DNA of 32,700 nt from Gloeobacterales cyanobacterium ES-bin-141 (lineage in GTDB: Bacteria; Cyanobacteriota; Cyanobacteriia; Gloeobacterales; Gloeobacteraceae). The stretch lies in the NCBI GenBank assembly GCA_014380935.1, contig JACMIX010000312.1, positions 1 to 32,700 of the forward strand, in the 5' to 3' direction. The position numbers were made by a program, and so were the translations under genes. Positions 27,913 through 32,700 of the stretch are shown here, in pieces; positions within the stretch are counted from its first letter, which is position 1, and the number at the start of each line of letters is the position of its first letter. Under the pieces are notes generated by a model. That model made no database searches and was not told where the DNA came from. It saw only the letters and a list, made by a program, of their open reading frames with translations.

Positions 27913-28932
27913 ATGGATGACAAAATATCGGTCTTTGACGTGTACAGCGAGAGCCGCCTGCAGCTTGAACGTTTAACGGTTGCAGACGCGCAACCGGGTG
28001 CAGGAACCGATGTGGTGCGGGGACTGCATGCCCAGCCCAAGGTTTTGCCGGCTCGATACTTTTACGATGATCGGGGCTCGCAGTTGTTCGAGCAGATTTG
28101 TGACTTGCCGGAGTATTACCTGACACGCACCGAGACAGCGATTCTCAAGCAGTGTGCCCGAGCAATTGCCGAATTGACCGGTCCTTGTGAAATCGTCGAA
28201 CTTGGCAGTGGCAGTTCCATCAAGACCCGTATTCTCCTGGACGCTTACAGTGCGCTTGATTATCCCTTGCGCTACCTGCCCATCGATGTCAGTGCCGGTA
28301 TCCTTGAGAGCAGTGCCTCCGATTTGCTGGTTGCCTACCCAAAGTTGCAGGTACACGGTCTAGTCGGCACCTACGAACTGGCCCTCAGGCGCCTCCGCAG
28401 CACTGGCCTGCCAACCCGGATGGTCTGTTTTTTGGGCAGTACGCTTGGCAACCTCAGTCCCCAGGAGTGTGAGGTCTTCTTCGCCCAGGTCGCGGCAACC
28501 CTTGAACCGGGTGAATACTTTCTTCTGGGCGTAGACCTGCACAAGGACGAAAAACAATTAGAAGCTGCTTACAACGACAACCGGGGTGTCACAGCCGAGT
28601 TCAACCTCAACATGCTCTGGCACCTCAACCGATGCTTCGATGGCGATTTTGAGCCCAGCCGGTTTGCGCACTGGGCTTTCTACAACGAGCCCCTCCGCCG
28701 CATCGAGATGCACCTGCGAAGTCTAGACTCCCAGACGGTCCGCTTGCGTTCTCTGGACTTGACAGTTGCCCTCCAGACCGACGAAACGATCCGCACGGAG
28801 ATCTCGCGCAAGTTTGAACTTGATGCCATCGGGCAGGATCTGCGCGGTCGGGGGCTGATGCCAGTCGAGGTCTGGAGTGACCCCAACCAATGGTTTGGGT
28901 TGCTGCTGTGTCGGTTGGATCACTTGCGATAA
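27913..28932 (+). CDS. egtD: L-histidine N(alpha)-methyltransferase
   Basis: KVLPARYFYDDRGSQLFEQICDLPEYYLTRTETAIL, EIVELGSGSSIKTRILLDA, CFLGSTLGNLSP, DLHKDEKQLEAAYNDNRGVTAEFNLNML. Confidence 0.95.
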   Translation: MDDKISVFDVYSESRLQLERLTVADAQPGAGTDVVRGLHAQPKVLPARYFYDDRGSQLFEQICDLPEYYLTRTETAILKQCARAIAELTGPCEIVELGSGSSIKTRILLDAYSALDYPLRYLPIDVSAGILESSASDLLVAYPKLQVHGLVGTYELALRRLRSTGLPTRMVCFLGSTLGNLSPQECEVFFAQVAATLEPGEYFLLGVDLHKDEKQLEAAYNDNRGVTAEFNLNMLWHLNRCFDGDFEPSRFAHWAFYNEPLRRIEMHLRSLDSQTVRLRSLDLTVALQTDETIRTEISRKFELDAIGQDLRGRGLMPVEVWSDPNQWFGLLLCRLDHLR

Positions 28933-29087
28933 AGGTTGGGCACGGGGATGGGCGCGTTGTCAGTTTTGCAATGCGTACACTCCGACCACAAGACCTGCTC
29001 CGAACGGTACCAACAACACAAGTGTCCACAATTCGGGCAAAGCGTAGATATCTGCCTGAGTTTTGAAGTAGTTGATTTTTGCTGCAT
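28920..29087 (-). CDS. Small zinc-ribbon-like protein
   Basis: MQQKSTTSKLRQISTLCPNCGHLCCWYRSEQVLWSECTHCKTDNAPIPVPNLYRK (CPNC...CTHC). Resembles the short cyanobacterial proteins often annotated as 'PriA-like'. Convergent, 13-nt overlap with egtD. Confidence 0.65.
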   Translation of the reverse strand: MQQKSTTSKLRQISTLCPNCGHLCCWYRSEQVLWSECTHCKTDNAPIPVPNLYRK

Positions 29088-29264
29088 GATTCCTGCTTTG
29101 ACCTGAACGGTCTCGATACTACAACTCACGTCCTCTCATGACTTTAGACTTCCACTTTATGGAGCTGTTTGAGAGCGTAATTTCACGTGACTTTGCCGGT
29201 TACTGCCCGGTAGAGTTGCGTATTTTCAGCGGGATCGTCGGTTATGCTGGCTGGGCGGAGTCAC

Positions 29265-29350
29265 GGGCGAGTGGCGGAACGGTAGACGCACCGGACTTAA
29301 AATCCGGAGGGGTGAGTAACCCCGTGTGGGTTCGATTCCCACCTCGCCCA
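29265..29350 (+). tRNA. trnL-UAA: tRNA-Leu (anticodon UAA), no intron
   Basis: GGGCGAG...CTCGCCC acceptor, anticodon arm CCGGA-CTTAAAA-TCCGG, long class II variable arm, GTGGG-TTCGATT-CCCAC T arm, discriminator A. Confidence 0.95.
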
Positions 29351-29383
29351 TGGGTTGGTTTGAGGGCGGGCTACCGACCAGGT

Positions 29384-29977
29384 CTACTGGCGAGTGAAAT
29401 CTTGAACGACGCGGTTCTGACTGTGAATAAGCTGGGCACCGAGGTCAGTCGTGTTGCTGGTTGTCGTGAGTCCCTTGGCAATCGCGACATAGTCCTTGGC
29501 TGTGGCGGCCGTGCCACTATCGGGTGCAACCGGGGTAAGAATGTCACCTTCGGTATTGAAGACCGTCGCGTTGCCGGCTGTCGCGAAGTTCCAGTTTTTG
29601 CCGGGGCCTGAACCCATGTCGATGCCCAGGATCTGCCGGAAGTCGGACTGTTCACTATCCGTATTGGCAGTGGCCGGATTGGCAAGGTCGGTTGCGGCGT
29701 CGATGCGCTCCGCATTGGCAGCCGGAATCTTGGTCTGGCCGGGCTGGCCAATCGTCACGTACTGACCGGGATGCTTGAAGCTGTATTCTTCCTGACCGGT
29801 GGAGATGCTTGCAAGGGCAGCGGTTGCCTCGGTGGTCCGGGCTTTGTCGGTCTGACCGATAAAGTTGGGTGCCGCGACAGCAGCCAGGATACCGATGATC
29901 ACGACGACAACCAGAAGCTCAATGAGCGTAAAGCCGCGGCTTGAACGTGTGCGCAATCTTGGAGGAAGCATGAACAT
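29384..29977 (-). CDS. Type IV pilin-like protein (prepilin)
   Basis: Prepilin cleavage site and N-terminal helix SSRG|FTLIELLVVVVIIGILAAVAAPNFIGQTDKAR. Confidence 0.93.
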   Translation of the reverse strand: MFMLPPRLRTRSSRGFTLIELLVVVVIIGILAAVAAPNFIGQTDKARTTEATAALASISTGQEEYSFKHPGQYVTIGQPGQTKIPAANAERIDAATDLANPATANTDSEQSDFRQILGIDMGSGPGKNWNFATAGNATVFNTEGDILTPVAPDSGTAATAKDYVAIAKGLTTTSNTTDLGAQLIHSQNRVVQDFTRQ

Positions 29978-30130
29978 AGCTGAGCCTTCTGTTAGGGGGA
30001 CATCAAACGGCTAAGTTTGCCTGACGCTGCTACTGTAACATCCGCGATTGTGCAGAGGGGAAGGGGGGACACATACGGAAAAGCCGCGGAAAAATCTAGA
30101 ATAAGCAGGTTGCCTTTCAGCGAATTTGAT

Positions 30131-31012
30131 GTGACTCCCGGATGGATTCACGTGGGTTGTCAGGGTTGGCGCTACGCGGATTGGCGACTGTCGCCCTGTC
30201 CCGATGCTGCCTTTTACAGTGCTGATACTCCGGCTACCCAGGAGCTGGCCTCCTACAGTCGCACCTTTGACCTGGTTGAGGTTGATTCCACCTTCTACGC
30301 GGTTCCTCAAGCCAGAACCGTGGAGGGTTGGGCAACACAGACACCCCGGGACTTTCATTTCACCCTCAAGCTGCCGCGTGCTCTGACCCATGAGAACCGC
30401 CTAAGGCGCGGACGGGGTACGTTGCTCGAATTCTGCCAGCGCTCCGAGTTGCTTGGTCCCAAGCTCGCGGCCATTTTAATCCAGCTGCCTCCTTCCTTTG
30501 GTACAGCGGAACTGCCTGCTCTGGAGCGATTCTTACCTCATCTGCCAGCCGGACTTCCTTTTGCTATCGAGTTCCGAGACCCGAGCTGGTTGAACTGGCG
30601 CACGCTGGAATTGTTGGGCAGGCACCGGGTTGCATTGACGCTTGGAGAAACACCCTGGATCGATACGGCCACCAGCCTTCCCTGGCTTGAGCATCTACCG
30701 GTCGATTGGGTCTACGTCCGCATCATGGGTGTCAAGCATGGCGGACTGGAGCGATTTACGCACCTGCAAGTAGACCGTGACCGTGAACTATCCGAGTGGG
30801 CCGCGGCTCTCAGGCGGCTCGCCCTTGCCGGCCGGAACGCCTGCGTTCTACTTGACAACCATTTCCAGGGCTTTTCCCCGGGCAGTGCCAATCTACTCAA
30901 GCACAAGCTCGGGCTACCCGTTCATCCGTTTCCCCGCGACAATGTTCAGACCGGCGGGCAGTTAAGGCTCGATCTCGGTGTGGCCCCGTCCCGAGAAGAT
31001 GTAACAATGTGA
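30131..31012 (+). CDS. DUF72 domain-containing protein
   Basis: IHVGCQGWRYADWR...VEVDSTFYAVPQARTVEGWATQTPRDFHFTLKLPRALTHE...PFAIEFRDPSW. The conserved region begins near 30131 (GTG); the upstream ORF extension to 30017 is doubtful. Confidence 0.9.
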   Translation: MTPGWIHVGCQGWRYADWRLSPCPDAAFYSADTPATQELASYSRTFDLVEVDSTFYAVPQARTVEGWATQTPRDFHFTLKLPRALTHENRLRRGRGTLLEFCQRSELLGPKLAAILIQLPPSFGTAELPALERFLPHLPAGLPFAIEFRDPSWLNWRTLELLGRHRVALTLGETPWIDTATSLPWLEHLPVDWVYVRIMGVKHGGLERFTHLQVDRDRELSEWAAALRRLALAGRNACVLLDNHFQGFSPGSANLLKHKLGLPVHPFPRDNVQTGGQLRLDLGVAPSREDVTM

Positions 31013-31016
31013 TGCC

Positions 31017-31538
31017 ATGACGCAATTCATCACCTTCAAAGACAACCAGCAAGGCGAGGTCCACCTCCAGACCAGCCTCAGTGCCCTGGCACAATACCTG
31101 CGCAATCATGCCCGCTGGATTCCGGCTGGTTTCAAGCCTCTGAGTGTGCAGCCGGTCAGCGGGGTCTACCGCCTTCAACTGCCCGAGATCAAGGCTATGA
31201 GCTTTGCTGTCTCGCCCCGCCTGGGCCTGCGTCAGGTCGAGGAGTCCGAGCGTGCCTACCGTCTTGTCTCAACCCCGTTGCCTGATGATCCCCGTGACTA
31301 CCAGGTAAACTTCGCGAGCCTCCTGCGGCTCGTACCTGATGGCGAGGCCGTCAGGATATTTTGGGAAGCCAACTTCGCAATCGATCTTGAGCTATCCGGC
31401 TTCTTGCAAATGCTTCCACAGACAATGCTCCAGGCAGCAGGCCAGGCTGCTGTGCAGACGATGACGGCACCGATCAGCCGCAACCTGGTACACAACCTCT
31501 GCCAGGACTATCAGGTCTGCGCCAACCCCTCGGGCTGA
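31017..31538 (+). CDS. DUF1997 domain-containing protein
   Basis: YLRNHARWIPAGFKPLSVQPVSGVYRLQLPEI...VNFASLLRLVPD...ANFAIDLELSGFLQMLPQTMLQAAGQAAVQTM; typical cyanobacterial/plastid DUF1997. Confidence 0.82.
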   Translation: MTQFITFKDNQQGEVHLQTSLSALAQYLRNHARWIPAGFKPLSVQPVSGVYRLQLPEIKAMSFAVSPRLGLRQVEESERAYRLVSTPLPDDPRDYQVNFASLLRLVPDGEAVRIFWEANFAIDLELSGFLQMLPQTMLQAAGQAAVQTMTAPISRNLVHNLCQDYQVCANPSG

Positions 31539-31690
31539 GCCGGGAGCCGTGAAATTGGTAGTTACCAAAAGAAATTAATTGACCGGGGCTGGCTTTGGGG
31601 GATCAAGCCACATTCAAGGGAAGACAGAGTAAATGTCTCAGAGTAAGATAGCCCTAGCCATACCCTGTAGCGTCTACGGAGGCAGTCTTG

Positions 31691-31975
31691 ATGTTGCAAG
31701 CGACCCAGTTCCCCTGCACCCAGTCTGTGATTGTTGTGCAGTCTAAAGACCGTTTGGACGTCAAAACTGGCCCCCAGGGACTAAAAGTGCGTGTCGGCAG
31801 TCGTGAAATTCAAAAAGGCGACCTGCTGATCGCCGAAGATGGTCAGCTACAAAAAATTGTCGGCTTCCGGTCTCGGGGCACGAACGTGCGCGAGCTGTTT
31901 CACACACGCCGAGCAAACTCCTGGGATGTTGCCCGCTACGTGCTCATAGAGCGCCGTTGGCCCGTGGCTATCTAG
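31691..31975 (+). CDS. Hypothetical protein
   Basis: MLQATQFPCTQSVIVVQSKDRLDVKTGPQGLKVRVGSREIQKGDLLIAEDGQLQKIVGFRSRGTNVRELFHTRRANSWDVARYVLIERRWPVAI. Confidence 0.55.
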   Translation: MLQATQFPCTQSVIVVQSKDRLDVKTGPQGLKVRVGSREIQKGDLLIAEDGQLQKIVGFRSRGTNVRELFHTRRANSWDVARYVLIERRWPVAI

Positions 31976-32296
31976 TAAAAAATATCTATACTTAGCGTTG
32001 ACAACGGTCCGTCAGGCCATCAAAGAGGGTATGGCTTGCCTGGAGAACTTACAAAGAGCCGTACTGGTACTTGGGGCCATTTTCTTGCCGCTATTTTTTC
32101 TGCAGGCCCCAAAAGTGTAAGCGTCAGGAACACATGTACTCCTGCTAACCGGAGCGATATGATTTAGCTATAGAAAAAGCATTCGAAACATCTAGTTGAC
32201 CACCCGTTTGGGGAACCCTGAAGAAAGGTTGTCTTGCGAGTACGGGTTACGTGTTTTGCATGCCATAGCTCAAGAAAGTATCTTTCAGGAAATACA

Positions 32297-32700
32297 ATGA
32301 CATCTCTGCCCATCCCGGACAAAAGCGCCTCGGGCGGGCATTTGAATGGACCATGGGGCGTCCTGGACATTTTGCCTGAGGCATCCCTCGCGCGTATAAG
32401 CTCACTTGCCGTACGTATTTTTGAGGTGCCGAGCGCCGTGGTCGGCGCGGTCGCGCAGGACCGCGTTCGGTTCAATATCCATGCACAGACCGGACTCGAC
32501 CATGTTGGCGGGTGGCCCCACCACCTCTTGCTACCCCGGACGCTTATTTTTGGCGACTTGCAACTCGACCCGCAGATCCGATTGCCCACCGTAGACGGGC
32601 GGGAGGTGCGCTTCAGGGCCGCGGCTGCTCTTGTCACGGGTGAGGGGGAATACCTGGGATCGATGTGCTTGATGGACTGGCAGCCGCGCCGGTGTTCAGA
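32297..32700 (+). CDS. GAF-domain-like protein N-terminus (likely signalling protein), truncated by the window edge
   Basis: ATG at 32297: MTSLPIPDKSASGGHLNGPWGVLDILPEASLARISSLAVRIFEVPSAVVGAVAQDRVRFNIHAQTGLDHVGGWPHHLLLPRTLIFGDLQLDPQIRLPTVDGREVRFRAAAALVTGEGEYLGSMCLMDWQPRRCS..., like GAF sensors (A..IF.VP.A.V..V..DRV.F, RF.A.A.L....G..LG..C..D). Not in the ORF track; the opposite-strand ORF 32164-32637 is spurious. Confidence 0.75.
   Translation, partial: MTSLPIPDKSASGGHLNGPWGVLDILPEASLARISSLAVRIFEVPSAVVGAVAQDRVRFNIHAQTGLDHVGGWPHHLLLPRTLIFGDLQLDPQIRLPTVDGREVRFRAAAALVTGEGEYLGSMCLMDWQPRRCS

Noticed and set aside
29138-29611. 157-aa plus ORF running through the tRNA and the pilin 3' end
   Set aside because: It spans trnL-UAA and lies antisense to the pilin coding sequence.
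31599-31620. Possible terminator hairpin after the DUF1997 gene (TGGCTT...AAGCCA)
   Set aside because: Only a 6-bp stem with a 9-nt loop and no T-tract; too weak to call.
32164-32637. 157-aa minus-strand ORF at the right edge
   Set aside because: The plus strand carries an edge-truncated GAF-like ORF; the minus ORF has no recognisable family features.

Overview
The window reads as an ordinary, gene-dense cyanobacterial chromosome segment. Gene content and protein style suggest an early-branching, Gloeobacter-like lineage; that placement is inference only. Recognisable genes include murC-murB, hemA, bioB, recJ, a COG0523 (CobW-type) GTPase, egtC-egtD, a type IV pilin, an M1 aminopeptidase, a NicO-family Ni/Co exporter, DUF2808, DUF3493 (LPA1-like), DUF1997 and DUF72 proteins, a GvpL/F-family protein, a GrpE-like protein with an N-terminal helix-turn-helix, and an uninterrupted tRNA-Leu(UAA). 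I saw no CRISPR array, prophage, transposon or obvious defence island. Items the ORF track missed or does not explain: (1) a 58-aa zinc-ribbon ORF divergent from the COG0523 GTPase; (2) a Ser/Thr-kinase homologue with no N-lobe and degenerate catalytic motifs, carrying a G9 tract; (3) an inverted pair of TTTTCCACA (DnaA-box-like) motifs upstream of bioB; (4) a compound palindrome upstream of a PRC-barrel gene; (5) a perfect 18-bp hairpin between convergent genes; (6) edge-truncated Uma2 and GAF-like ORFs. Nothing here is demonstrably a new system. The pseudokinase, the HTH-GrpE protein and the zinc-ribbon/COG0523 pair are the best leads.
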